DNA of 64,000 nt from Strongylocentrotus droebachiensis (GCA_035222895.1 JAVYIG010006858.1:46737-110736); one strand, 5' to 3'. Shown: positions 26,701 through 34,613, numbered from the stretch's first letter. Notes: generated from the sequence alone by a model not told the origin. Numbers and translations are program-made.

Positions 26701-29700
26701 GATGAAAACCTTTCATTCGCTCTAACTCACGATTTCCTTGGTCGATTTCGCTGGTTGAGATGGCCATGTCTTCAGTAGAGCTATCCGAGAACGGAAAAAG
26801 CATTTGATGACCAATAGAAAGTTGCATTGGTCATATGTTGTGAATTCTGTATTTTATATGTTATAGCTAAATACATCTTCACTGAACATGACTTAATTTG
26901 TCGGTGCCACGCATGGCTTCAAAGCTCGATGCTTGCATATTTTTGCAAAAGGGTAAATAGAGAACTAAGGGAAGCAGATGGCGTTACGTAACATTTCGTA
27001 CTATTTGGAATGCCAGAGAGGGACTGTGCATTGATATGGACAGCTGTTGATGGAAATGATGGCTGGAGAGGGTTACATTTCTTTTTGTTAAGCCAGGTTA
27101 ATCTTGAATATTTCTCCCTCGGAAAATTCTTTCGAGACGGTATCTCCATTCATTACAGCTTCCTGATAAAACTAACCATTGATGGTAATTTTGCCATCAA
27201 TGGCAACTACCATGGTAACAGGGCTCAACTGCCAATCAAAATCAAGGTTTCCATGGTAGTTACCATTGATGGCAAAGTTACCATCAATCACTATGAACAT
27301 GACTGACAAAGAAAGATGACAAAATATACAGTTCCTCATTCTACCCTCAACAATTGCTGTGGTAGACAAAGGAACATCCCTTCACTGCTATTATGTAAAA
27401 ATGTGTAGAACAGGTGTCACGTGCATATTCACCTGTTTTACACATTTTTACATAATAGCAGTGAAGGGATGTTCCGTTGTCTACCACTGCAATTGTTGAG
27501 GGTAGAATGAGGAACTGTATATTTTGTCCGCTTTCTTTGTCCGTCATGTTCATAGTGAATGGTAAGTTTTGTGCACCGGGGCCCTGAACGATAATATGAT
27601 TAGGTTGAATGCGAATTAAAATGTTCTGGGGAGCTAATCACTTAAATGATATCTCAACAGATCCACAAATCTCGTAATATCCCTTCTATTTCGTCCCACA
27701 GCATGTGCAGAGGGTATGTTTGGAGCTGATTGTCTTCAAGAATGTCATTGTTTTGATGAAGCAGATTGTGATGACGTCACTGGAGAATGTCCTGGAGATT
27801 GCTTGCAAGGATGGTCTGGTTCAGCATGTCAAGGTACCATCATTGAATTTACTTGAAAATGACATATGAAGGTTCATAACAATGCTGAATAAATTTCATC
27901 GGTAAAAAAAATGGGCCGAGATAAGTCCAACCCTTTCAAGTTGTCTATTTCTCCAAACGCAATACCTTTTCACTTTGGTGTAAAAAAAACAATGTTGTAG
28001 AATATTCCTGTGCCGCGATTTGATTCTCCATTCATTTTTTCTGTTTTTTTTTCTTCACTTTAATAAAATAGTAACTTTAGATGTACAAATGCTGCCCATG
28101 ACTTTGTTTTATTTTTTTATTTTTCAATGTAAATACTTTCTCATTTTAGTTCCTTCTGTTTGCCTAAACGGATACTTCGGGACAAACTGTACACAGAAAT
28201 GCAATTGCATGAATGGCACACCATGCCTTAAAGATTCTGGATACTGTGACGAGGTTGAGGGGCAGTGCGGCTTGGGATATGTCACTGATTCTGTTGAATT
28301 TCCTTCCAACTGTATGACATGTAAGATTACTTGTATTGATATTTTGAATTGAAATACAACAGATGTTTAGAAACGAATGCTCGCATGAAGGTCCCTATAA
28401 CACTTTATTAATTTAATCAAATTAGCAACTCCACTTCTTAAATCTATGTACATATTTTGACAATAAGTGACATCAGAGTATAACTAAAAAAATCTTAATA
28501 TCCACTGTTTAACCTGTTTAATATTATAATTTGCTATTCAAAAGTGCGATAGTATACTTGAATATTCGGTATCTGTTTATCCTCATGACAGTACACTTTT
28601 CTCCAATATTATGCGATATCCCTTTTAACTTTCAATTTAAATTCTAGTTTTGTATAGAAGATCAGAAATGTCTTCCTAAGGCTGTTTTATATATTTTGTT
28701 TAGTTTCAGGATGTTTTAGCTCTTGTTCAAAGACATGCCATTGTTCTCTTGGTGCTGAGGATTGTAACTTTCTGACTGGTGATTGTTTTTCATCCACCTG
28801 TCATCCAAGATGGATGGGGGATCAATGCCAAACAGGTAACTGGGATTGGAATAAGTACCTATCTCATGCATGCATGGTGTCTGAAATATTTGGGAAAGTG
28901 AACATTATTTGATTCTTCCATGATAAAACTGTTCTCATTTAAAAAATAAAAAAATGAAAAAATAATTCTGAGCTGCTTATATTATTCAAGCAGTAAAGCA
29001 CAGAAGAATAAATATTTTGATTTGAAGCTTACCGTCCCTGTTAAGCCCTTATAATTACCTTTCACCTATTTATTGTACTAATTTTTGGCAATGACATGTT
29101 AGAAAATCCGAAAGAAGTTCATGAATGTTCGCTAGTTGAGTATATGTATTGCCTATAAGTTCATTTTTTGAAAGTTTTTAAAATTTTGTTATTCACTTGT
29201 ACTATTCATCTCTTCTTCTTCACCTGTCTGTTGAACTGCCATTCACTTTTTATTATGCTGGTATGTTCTTTCACCAAATTTAGGTCGTTTTGAGACGAGC
29301 TTGGAAAAGACCAATCCAGGCGTAGCGATCTTCTCATGTTCCTTCACAGCGCCATCAGGGCAAAATCTTCCCTCTGATTATGTGAAGGCAGCTGCAGGAA
29401 GGTCTTTTACGGAACCCTGGATAACTCGTAGTAGCTCTGATACATCAGGAACAACCCTAAATAATTCATTTATCCACGAGTATACGGGGCCAGAAGAACC
29501 AATTTACTGTTTCGTCGCGGTACCTGAGAGTTCCTCCGAGTTTGCTTTCGTAAGGCTACCTCCAAGAGATTTCTTTGGTAAGCAGTCCCCATAGCAGTTT
29601 ATTGCACGAGTTTTGACGTTGTACTCTGCACGTTTTAAAATTATCTATGAATTTTAAGAACGAGTACTTGTAACACAAGAAAATCCTTTCAAGTATAATA

Positions 29701-31979
29701 ATTAAAACTACCTGATCAGCTCTGTATTTCATTTTACGTTCAGTTTTTTATATTGGTCTACTTTCATGATTTATCCAGAAATGTAAACGGGTTTTGAGCC
29801 AGGTCATTTTTCAGGATGCACGTATATGGTTATAGTATTTCAAATATTTCACATATTAATTGCAAAAGATTATGTCCCATATCCATATCATAAAATAAAT
29901 TGCAGGTGGTATACTAAAATTCCAAGTACAATTATTCTTTGTACAATTGATGGTTTCCCTACCTGCTCATTTTTGTCCTTTCATTTTCTGGGCGGAGAGG
30001 GGAGGAAGGAACCATGACTTACAATAAATGAGTACTACTTTTTACCCACTTTCTCTGTGTTTATTTTTACACATTGCAGTTTTACCAAGTTATAATGGTG
30101 TACCAGAACTACTTGAATTTGGATACTACCATGCAGCTATCGGTTGGAGACAATGGGACCCTAGCTCTGATACCGGGGATGGACCTATTGTTGGATACAA
30201 GATATACGTGCGATCAGGTAGCAATGTCGTGTTGGCTAAAGAAGTAAAACCTCCAAGCATGGTGACCAATACGGACAGTTCCGTATCGAAGAGGTCTGCT
30301 GAGAATGCCACTGAGATGGTCATGTATAACGTCAAGGGACTTGAAGCAGGATGGAAGTACTCTGTTCAGATTGCAGCGATACGAGATGGTATCAACGGTG
30401 AAGGAGAACAAGGACCAGCATTGACCTTTACATCAAGACAAGGTTGGCATCTCAAATAAAATATTTCTAAAATACGCGTTTCAATGACGGTCCATTAGAA
30501 AAGCTTGAAATATCATGAACCACAAATTTTTAAAAAGGAATCGCTAAAAAATATTTTTCGAAAAATGAAGAATGTAAATAATGAAAATTACAATATCAAT
30601 ATATTTTCCATTTATTGAATAATAATCACACACCCACACACGCACGCACTCTTTGCCGCGCACACACACACACACACACACACGCACGCACCTGTGAATC
30701 ATCAATGTCTAGCTGTGCTAGTAAGCAGCCTACTGTGACCGGTCTGTTCACATGCCGTTATTCATTACAATCAATTATGATCATATGCTAGTACAGTGAA
30801 ACCTGTCTTTAAAGACCACCGAATGGAGCCAGAAAATGTGGTCTATCTAGACAGGTGGTCACTAGAGCAGGTTTGACTGTACCTGTTTCATTTATCATTT
30901 AATTACCAACTCTGATGCTACCTTGGTATTTCTAACTCATGTCCTTTCTTTTCACTACCTAGTTCCAACACCATCCTCGTCACCTAGTGCCTCTTCTCCA
31001 CCCAAATCAAATTCAACTGGGGTCCCTTCAAGTTCAATAGCAACTGTCGTAGGAAGCTCTGTTGGTGCTATTGTAGTGATTGCTATCCTTATAGTGCTCA
31101 TCATCATCTTTTACAAGCGAAGAAGGTTGGAGAGATACCTTGTACTTACCTTGTCCTTCTCATCAGTCCATTTTCATTGTAACCCTCGGATGGGGCTAAT
31201 ACCGTATGGGCGTGATAATACAATCTAAATAATAATTTATTGTTATTGTGTTTTTTGGTGGTCTTTTTTGTATTTTTGTATTTTTGTGGTTAATACATTT
31301 CATAAAGTTATTAAATTACTTTTTTCAATTTCTAAATTGCTATTCAATGTAAATATTCTAAAGCAAAACGTTTTCTAAATGTTAGGGCAACTAGTTTGAA
31401 AGAGTTATGATGTTACTGACATTTATTTCAGAAATACCATACTAACTCCCACATACCAATTGTCATGTTTACAGTAAAAATATGTACCTTTTTATTGGTA
31501 CCCAATGTAGAAATTCTAAAGCATAACGCTTTAAAATGTTCTGGCAAACCTCTTGAAAGGCTTAGTGTGTAATGACATGCAATTCCCATATGTCACGTTG
31601 ACTTACTTCTATATATCTATTTATTGGGATTTGATAATTCCTTCAATTATGCTTTTCATCAATGAAATGTATCTTTACTTTAATATCATTAACTTTCAGC
31701 AATGCATCAGCCTCTACTAAGTCTAAAGGGAAGGAGTCCGAATCGTCTCCGCAGTATGAGAACCCTGTATTTGATCAGTCAAGGACAGACGTCCATACAT
31801 ACCAAGACCTTAACACCGACCCTCATACCTACCAAGATCTCAGTACAGATGCTAAGACCTACGCGAATCTTACTGACCCTCAAACATATGAAGACCTGAA
31901 GAAACCTGACCAAGAAGCTAACTACGAAGAATTAAATGACCCAGTGAAAAGAGATTATGTCAACGTGCCAGGCATTTAA
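11601..31979 (+). CDS. Receptor copy 1: CTLD-Ig-EGF-FN3 transmembrane protein with tyrosine-rich tail (22 exons seen)
   Basis: Twenty-two exons join with matching phases into one open frame of 3,858 nt (1,285 codons plus stop): 11601-11713, 13511-13665, 14413-14552, 15568-15686, 16277-16410, 17132-17277, 17997-18103, 18905-19041, 21111-21253, 21643-21752, 22299-22429, 23019-23339, 23886-24167, 25053-25187, 25938-26087, 27702-27833, 28150-28320, 28704-28835, 29284-29577, 30080-30442, 30963-31125 and 31700-31979. The product is a type I membrane receptor with partial CTLD-A, CTLD-B to D, two Ig-like domains, five EGF-like repeats, a third Ig-like domain, FN3, one membrane helix and a cytoplasmic tail with seven tyrosines. 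The Ig/EGF part resembles Tie-like receptors, but the frame stops with no kinase. The signal peptide and first CTLD exon are not seen here and are known only from copy 2, so the gene is either 5'-truncated or begins left of the window. Ligand and function are unknown; glycan or pattern recognition is inference. Confidence 0.88.
11890..12824. mobile_element. Unclassified 0.9-kb element X in intron
   Basis: Absent from the matching intron of copy 2, but a second, larger copy sits at 49297-51153 with the same ends (TAGATATTCATTGATTTTAA at the left, TTGAATTTCACCTTTAAA at the right). No clear terminal inverted repeat or target duplication, so the class is unknown. The middle may hold a decayed coding stretch. 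Confidence 0.75.
13511..13665 (+). CDS. Copy 1 exon: CTLD-A, C-terminal third
   Basis: Acceptor TTTCAAG, donor ATCG|GTAGGT; phase 2 to 1. Contains the paired cysteines of a CTLD (N-C-A-V-M, V-A-C-T-S and H-I-C-Q). The calcium-site triplet EPN is missing and WND is replaced by W-N-R, so classical calcium-dependent sugar binding is unlikely. Confidence 0.9.
13876..14015 (+). repeat. GAGACA/GA microsatellite
   Basis: Runs of GAGAGACA and GA. A matching tract lies at 55620-55763 in copy 2, so it predates the duplication. Frames across it are repeat artefacts. Confidence 0.9.
14121..14290. mobile_element. hAT-like terminal fragment
   Basis: CAGGCGCGGACCCAGGGGGA resembles a hAT-family left end. 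It is followed by G/C-rich and A-rich runs and the word GGCCGGCGCGATTTT, also seen at 43442. Copy 2 has it at 55872. No matching right end is found. Confidence 0.45.
14413..14552 (+). CDS. Copy 1 exon: CTLD-B, N-terminal third
   Basis: Acceptor ATAAACAG, donor AAC|GTAGGC; phase 1 to 0. Carries the CTLD start pattern with D-A-R-E-I-C-Q-S-Y-G-G-D-L-A-I-I-K. The acceptor chosen keeps frame with the preceding phase-1 exon and keeps the N-terminal cysteine (DNDCRW). Confidence 0.9.
14757..14850 (-). pseudogene. Remnant of the CR1-like element that is larger in copy 2
   Basis: Aligns with about 58497-58590, the 5' edge of the minus-strand reverse-transcriptase fragment in the matching intron of copy 2. 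Roughly 2 kb present in copy 2 is absent here, which implies a deletion in copy 1 or incomplete transfer. Confidence 0.65.
15229..15512. mobile_element. piggyBac-type MITE, internally deleted
   Basis: Starts TTAAAGATAAAGTTGAGTTC and ends with the inverse GAACTCAAGTTCAACTC before CTAA (TTAA mutated). Sits at the same place as 58932-59318 in copy 2 but lacks about 100 bases of its centre. Confidence 0.85.
15568..15686 (+). CDS. Copy 1 exon: CTLD-B, middle
   Basis: Acceptor GCTCACAG, donor CTCCA|GTATGT; phase 0 to 2. Encodes TFLKELLPPFDPSD, then C-Y-L-F-G-L and the W-L-D-D-T core. In copy 2 this exon exists once intact and once truncated. Confidence 0.9.
16080..16240 (+). repeat. (ATA/ACT)n trinucleotide tract
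   Basis: Mixed ATA, ACT, ATG and CTG triplets just upstream of the CTLD-B third exon; the matching tract in copy 2 is at 60120-60262. Confidence 0.85.
16277..16410 (+). CDS. Copy 1 exon: CTLD-B, C-terminal third
   Basis: Acceptor CTCCAAG, donor ACGAG|GTACGA; phase 2 to 1. Contains the calcium-site EPN triplet (TATEPNNAD) and S-W-Y-D in place of WND, then the closing cysteine Y-I-C-E. Differs from copy 2 by a 3-base indel and several replacements. Confidence 0.92.
17132..17277 (+). CDS. Copy 1 exon: CTLD-C, N-terminal third
   Basis: Acceptor CTATTACAG, donor AAC|GTATGT; phase 1 to 0. Encodes a CTLD start with S-Y-S-D-A-R-I-Y-C-Q-Y-H-G-A-D-L-A-L-I-K. Very close to copy 2 at 61669. Confidence 0.92.
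17997..18103 (+). CDS. Copy 1 exon: CTLD-C, middle
   Basis: Acceptor CATACCAG, donor TTACA|GTAGGT; phase 0 to 2. Encodes VFFGLTDQAEEGTFTWIDGT. The donor inside ACAGTAGG is fixed by phase: reading on would meet TAG at once. Confidence 0.92.
18905..19041 (+). CDS. Copy 1 exon: CTLD-C, C-terminal third
   Basis: Acceptor ACACACAG, donor CAGG|GTAAGT; phase 2 to 1. Has EPNN followed by E-D-C and G-W-L-D-I-A-C, ending P-F-I-C-E-R-Y. With EPN and a W-x-D pair, this is the CTLD of copy 1 most likely to bind calcium and a mannose-type ligand. Confidence 0.92.
19042..21110 (+). other. 2-kb intron with microsatellites
   Basis: Holds CT tracts at about 19100, short TG tracts at 19647 and 19950, a G-rich run at 20010-20070 and a long (TG)n/(CG) alternating tract at 20338-20433. 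No other coding feature recognised; the 20722-20937 frame has no family resemblance. Confidence 0.6.
20338..20433 (+). repeat. (TG)n microsatellite with CGCGCG core
   Basis: Alternating purine-pyrimidine over about 95 bases, a potential Z-DNA former. Similar tracts lie at 21780-21840 (CA), 24697-24750 (TG) and 30638-30690 (CA), all in introns of copy 1. Confidence 0.9.
21111..21253 (+). CDS. Copy 1 exon: CTLD-D, N-terminal third
   Basis: Acceptor ATTATAG, donor AGT|GTAAGG; phase 1 to 0. Encodes a CTLD start with F-A-R-K-Y-C-Q-A-Q-G-G-D-L-A. Matching exons of copy 2 lie beyond the right edge. Confidence 0.9.
21643..21752 (+). CDS. Copy 1 exon: CTLD-D, middle
   Basis: Acceptor TTCAACAG, donor ATGG|GTATGT; phase 0 to 2. 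Encodes FWFGLDDINQEATFQWIDGT, the standard CTLD core. Confidence 0.9.
22299..22429 (+). CDS. Copy 1 exon: CTLD-D, C-terminal third
   Basis: Acceptor CTTTCGAG, donor CCGA|GTGAGT; phase 2 to 1, which joins the flanking exons in frame. Reads FPAWSNGDETLFENERC and closes with N-G-W-R-K-L-P-C and F-A-C-E. There is no EPN and WND is W-R-K, so the calcium/sugar site is lost. The open frames in other phases here are spurious. Confidence 0.85.
23019..23339 (+). CDS. Copy 1 exon: Ig-like domain 1
   Basis: Acceptor TCCCATAG, donor CTCCC|GTACTT; phase 1 to 1, 107 codons. Two cysteines about 70 residues apart (F-I-C-L-L and F-F-E-C-S-A) fit an Ig fold. The arrangement of this domain before a second Ig-like unit and EGF repeats recalls invertebrate Tie-like receptors. 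Confidence 0.8.
23886..24167 (+). CDS. Copy 1 exon: Ig-like domain 2
   Basis: Acceptor CTTTATAG, donor AAGG|GTTCGA; phase 1 to 1. Contains SVSDAGVYVTYMDGT, the Ig D-x-G-x-Y signature, but the following cysteine is replaced by threonine. A better-looking donor at 24161 (ATC|GTAAAG) would break phase with the EGF exon, so the weaker one was chosen. It ends L-I-R-L-I-V-K before the first EGF. Confidence 0.82.
24168..25052 (+). other. Intron, no gene seen
   Basis: Contains the TG microsatellite at 24697-24750 and otherwise AT-rich DNA. Confidence 0.5.
25053..25187 (+). CDS. Copy 1 exon: EGF-like repeat 1
   Basis: Acceptor ATTGACAG, donor CCAAG|GTAAAA; phase 1 to 1. Encodes C-P-Y-G-R-W-N-P-P-L-C, then CYNGGVCHELSGTCICPPGH, a classical EGF/laminin-type cysteine pattern as found after the Ig domain of Tie-like receptors. 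Confidence 0.92.
25340..25520 (+). repeat. (GAA)n purine tract
   Basis: Degenerate GAAGAA/AAAGAAG purine run in an intron. The leucine/phenylalanine-rich minus-strand frame over it is an artefact. Confidence 0.85.
25938..26087 (+). CDS. Copy 1 exon: EGF-like repeat 2
   Basis: Acceptor CTCGCAG, donor GAAA|GTAAGT; phase 1 to 1. Eight cysteines including F-G-W-D-C-E-F-E-C and LPDPYGCNCLAGYTG, a variant I associate with Tie-like and related EGF arrays. Confidence 0.92.
26088..27164 (+). other. Intron, no gene seen
   Basis: A GC-richer patch at about 26300-26530 stands out from the AT-rich intron and may be part of an unrecognised repeat. No coding exon seen. Confidence 0.45.
27175..27288. repeat. 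Imperfect palindrome adjoining the large one
   Basis: ACCATTGATGGTAATTTTGC near 27175 is the approximate inverse of GGCAAAGTTACCATCAAT near 27271. The arms contain the word CATTGATGG several times. Confidence 0.75.
27289..27557. mobile_element. 269-bp near-perfect palindrome (MITE-like)
   Basis: The sequence from CACTATGAACATGAC at the left reads as the inverse of GTCATGTTCATAGTG at the right, with arms of about 130 bases meeting near 27423. Small differences (for example AAAGAAAGATG versus CGCTTTCTTTG) show it is not a recent artefact. It lies in the intron between EGF 2 and EGF 3. Confidence 0.9.
27702..27833 (+). CDS. Copy 1 exon: EGF-like repeat 3
   Basis: Acceptor GTCCCACAG, donor TCAAG|GTACCA; phase 1 to 1. 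Cysteine pattern C-A-E-G-M-F-G-A-D-C, C-H-C, C-D-D-V-T-G-E-C, G-W-S-G-S-A-C. Confidence 0.92.
28150..28320 (+). CDS. Copy 1 exon: EGF-like repeat 4
   Basis: Acceptor TCATTTTAG, donor GACAT|GTAAGA; phase 1 to 1. Encodes C-L-N-G-Y-F-G-T-N-C and C-N-C-M-N-G-T-P-C. Longer than its neighbours, with an extra loop before the last cysteine. Confidence 0.9.
28704..28835 (+). CDS. Copy 1 exon: EGF-like repeat 5
   Basis: Two AG sites lie six bases apart. Using the upstream TTTAG (exon from 28704) gives F-S-G-C-F-S-S-C in frame; using the downstream TTTCAG would create TGA across the junction. Donor ACAG|GTAACT; phase 1 to 1. Cysteine pattern fits a short EGF. Confidence 0.88.
28836..29283 (+). other. 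Intron, nothing seen
   Basis: AT-rich intron without recognisable repeat or exon. Confidence 0.5.
29284..29577 (+). CDS. Copy 1 exon: Ig-like domain 3
   Basis: Acceptor AAATTTAG, donor TTTG|GTAAGC; phase 1 to 1, 98 codons. Cysteines in I-F-S-C-S-F and I-Y-C-F-V-A-V are spaced as in an Ig fold. Several N-x-S/T sites are possible. Confidence 0.8.
30080..30442 (+). CDS. Copy 1 exon: fibronectin type III domain
   Basis: Acceptor ACATTGCAG, donor ACAAG|GTTGGC; phase 1 to 1, 121 codons. Shows the FN3 landmarks W-x-x-W-D-P, G-P-I-V-G-Y-K-I-Y-V, L-E-A-G-W-K-Y-S-V-Q-I-A-A-I and a closing G-P-A-L-T-F-T. The insertion around K-R-S-A-E-N-A-T is longer than in typical FN3 domains. Confidence 0.9.
30791..30882. 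mobile_element. Short inverted-repeat MITE
   Basis: About 92 bases beginning GTACAGTGAAACCTGTC and ending with the near inverse GCAGGTTTGACTGTAC. No coding capacity; class uncertain, possibly Tc1/mariner-like. Confidence 0.7.
30963..31125 (+). CDS. Copy 1 exon: stalk and transmembrane helix
   Basis: Acceptor CTACCTAG, donor AGAAG|GTTGGA; phase 1 to 2. A Ser/Pro-rich stalk with N-S-T is followed by a hydrophobic stretch V-G-A-I-V-V-I-A-I-L-I-V-L-I-I-I-F and the basic stop-transfer Y-K-R-R. This fixes the topology: everything before is extracellular. Confidence 0.92.
31700..31979 (+). CDS. Copy 1 last exon: cytoplasmic tail with ITAM-like tyrosines
   Basis: Acceptor AACTTTCAG, phase 2, ends at TAA 31977-31979. 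The tail holds YENP, YQDL, YQDL, YANL, YEDL, YEEL and YVNV. Gaps between successive YxxL units are 6, 6, 5 and 8 residues, and YEEL to YVNV is 7; ITAM spacing is 6-8. YANL and YVNV also fit the Grb2-type pY-x-N motif. The middle is a degenerate 10-residue repeat (T-Y-x-D/N-L-x-T-D-x). No kinase follows. Family knowledge predicts Syk, Src or Grb2 SH2 docking; no assay is implied. Confidence 0.93.
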
Positions 31980-32800
31980 ACATTACTATAATAAATCATT
32001 GAATACAGTCTTAATGTGCTGATTAAGATTTGAATATATGAGAAGAAGAAAGATCCAAGTCCATCACAATTATTTTTAGTTATGAAGAAAAACAAGATTT
32101 TATAATTTTGGGAGACAAAATTTGTCTTAATTTAATACATTATTATGTAAGTCCATGTATCAATTATTAATTCTGTGAAGATCAAAACCATGATTTAAAA
32201 CGAATCGTGAGATATCAAAGTTTATCTTAGTGACTGGAAGAAAAACTATGCTGATGGACTTGGGCGTTTCCAATCATGTAGCATATTAGAATGCCATGAC
32301 GATAGATTTGTAAAAATAACTGTCATGGCTTTCTTTTCTTTGTCCTGTGCTCCTCTGTTTTTATTTACCATATCTATTCGCGTTACTACCAAATCTGTTG
32401 ATATCGGGGATCAGTTGAAAGATTTCCTTTTTAAATACCATGACTTAATACACAGTGACTGTCATGTCTAACAAATTTGGGTAAATTTTGCATATGTACA
32501 CAATTTATATTTTACATTACCAGTTTGTATATGTTAAGACATTGTTGAGTATTTTTATATATTTTTTTAAGTATCGATTGTAATAGTACATTCATTATCT
32601 TTTTGTTTTGTTACGTTTTCTAAACTGATTTGCACCAAAATACTTTGTTTAGATGTTTAAGGGGTTAGGCTCGACTAGCACATATGCTATTATCTGGCCC
32701 CCTTTTACCATCCAATAGTTTCTCATCTTGTATATGTAAAATCATTGTATGGAATGTATTTCTGTTGTTGGTAAATAAATCAAATCAAATCAATTGATCT
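31980..32800 (+). other. Probable 3' UTR of copy 1
   Basis: AATAAA occurs 11 bases after the stop (31990) and again at 32774. The second would give a UTR of about 0.8 kb and is followed by a CAAAT repeat. Which is used cannot be decided from sequence alone. Confidence 0.45.
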
Positions 32801-33170
32801 AGACCTTAGGTCCCACCAATACATGCAAGTCAGGGTATGGGATTAGTTTCTTTAAATGAATATAATATATTCAATTCAATTCAATACAATTCAATTCTAT
32901 TTTGTCCAATAATGACATGGAAAATCATTGTTGTATTTTACATATTGCGTTTACATCCAAATCATGTATAAAAAGACATCAAAAGCATGACATTGAAATA
33001 GGAAATAATTACATTCAAAATCGGTGAGAAATTGGAAAAACATATTAAACATGACATCGACACAATGCACCAATTAGTAAAAAGGCCCCAACATTACATA
33101 TTGTATTAATAGGACATCTACATATAACCCTAAATGTTACATTAACAGGACACCATACAACTGGTATATT

Positions 33171-33205
33171 ACCCTGACCCTAACCCTAGCCCTAAACCTA
33201 ACACT
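33171..33205. repeat. Short telomere-like (CCCTAA)n tract
   Basis: Degenerate CCCTGACCCTAACCCTAGCC. Similar TTAGGG-like words appear at 16527-16556 and 61042-61062. Probably ordinary interstitial simple repeats. Confidence 0.55.
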
Positions 33206-33321
33206 AATTAAACTAATGACTATTATTGTTTCTTGGGAGGCCTATAAGTTTCCTCTGTCTGCAAACGTAAGGAGAGGTTATAGTAATTATATTGTTCAAT
33301 CGTTAACAGGACATGAAAATG

Positions 33322-34120
33322 TATGATGCAGTTGCAAATATTAAGGAAAAATTATTGAGTCATGTATATACTCGTATGCCATAAAGTACGAAGGCATATT
33401 CCATCTTGTTAATTGTGTTTTGATATATTAGTAGGACAATATACAATGTTCTACTGTACTTTTTTCTGTATTGATTCGTAGTGTTATTGTCTGTTATTGC
33501 TGGTGGAAAGCTTTATTACCACATTAGTGGGCAAGAATGAATAAATAATCAATTATTATTATTATTGTTATTAATAGTAGTAATATTAGTATTAATACTA
33601 CTACTATTACAACTAATAAGCAGTGGAATTCAAGTTGATTAATAGGTCAACGATAATGTGCTAGGATTTGAACGATAAAATATGAAAATAAGTTTTGAAT
33701 ATAGACATAGACTGCATAATGAAAATACGTGAACGCATTGTATTTTGCAGAGTTGGATGTTTAGTTAATAATTAGATAGTAGAATTAGAGTTAGTTAATA
33801 GATTTTGATAATGCAATCCAGGTCAACATGTATATATTACCATATGAGCAGGAGATGTGTAGGCACATATTAAATGTGAGTCCTGAAAAAATATATAGAA
33901 TGCACAAAATGTAAACATCAAAGAAGTATAAACTATAAAGAATACCCCCAAACTATATTTTGTTTGGTTTAAACTCGTCAATTAGCACTTTAAACATTTC
34001 TGAACAAAACTAATCCGTCTGATTATTAAAGCACTTTGGAACTTGGAAGACTGCGCTAAAAGTCTGCCAAACACCAGCCTATGCGGTGTCAAGTAATACA
34101 TACAAATAATAATGCATTAA
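33322..34120 (+). repeat. 1.29-kb-offset direct repeat, first copy
   Basis: Aligns with 34614-35345 at an offset of about 1,287 bases, including CATAAAGTACGAAGGCA and TTGATTCGTAGTGTTATTG. No coding function seen. Confidence 0.85.
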
Positions 34121-34124
34121 TCCC

Positions 34125-34350
34125 TTTACCGGTATAATTATTTGTCTTATGTTATATGTCTTTGTACTCTATTATGTCAAATATTTTAATGTTTAGTTTT
34201 TATGAAAGTTATGTTTTCATGTATTCCTTGTATTTTTGTGTATCACATTTTTGTTATGTCGTCCTAGAGGGCGTACTTAGAAAGCAGTTTTTTACTGAAT
34301 GTACCTACCCTCTATTTTAAATAAAACTTGAATAAATAACTAAATATATA
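34125..34350 (+). mobile_element. Non-LTR retrotransposon 3' tail inserted in the direct repeat
   Basis: About 225 bases present only in the first direct-repeat copy. It contains GTCGTCCTAGAGGGCGTACT and ends AATAAAACTTGAATAAATAA. TAATC occurs at both edges and could be the target duplication. Confidence 0.6.
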
Positions 34351-34613
34351 ATCGGGAGATGATGATTTTTTTTTTATAAATATAAATCACTTCCCTGAGG
34401 AAATGCCAGTGTTTCTAACTGTTTGGGTAAACGTCTTTTCATGCTGGATCTCGGGCTGATTGGCATTTAAAAATGTTTTATTTGATGTTGTATTGCAAAT
34501 TGTAGACACCGTGTCATCCGGAATTCTATTTTCGAAAGTTGCATTTTTTTCTCTTTGCTGAGGTATCAGATGAAAACGATTTTAGAAATATAAGATATGT
34601 TTTTTTATGTTTC

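Noticed and set aside
28711-28835. EGF5 exon starting at the stronger-looking TTTCAG
   Set aside because: The junction would make TGA; the acceptor six bases upstream keeps the frame.
33171-33205. Interstitial telomere or chromosome fusion point
   Set aside because: Too short and degenerate; similar words occur in two introns.
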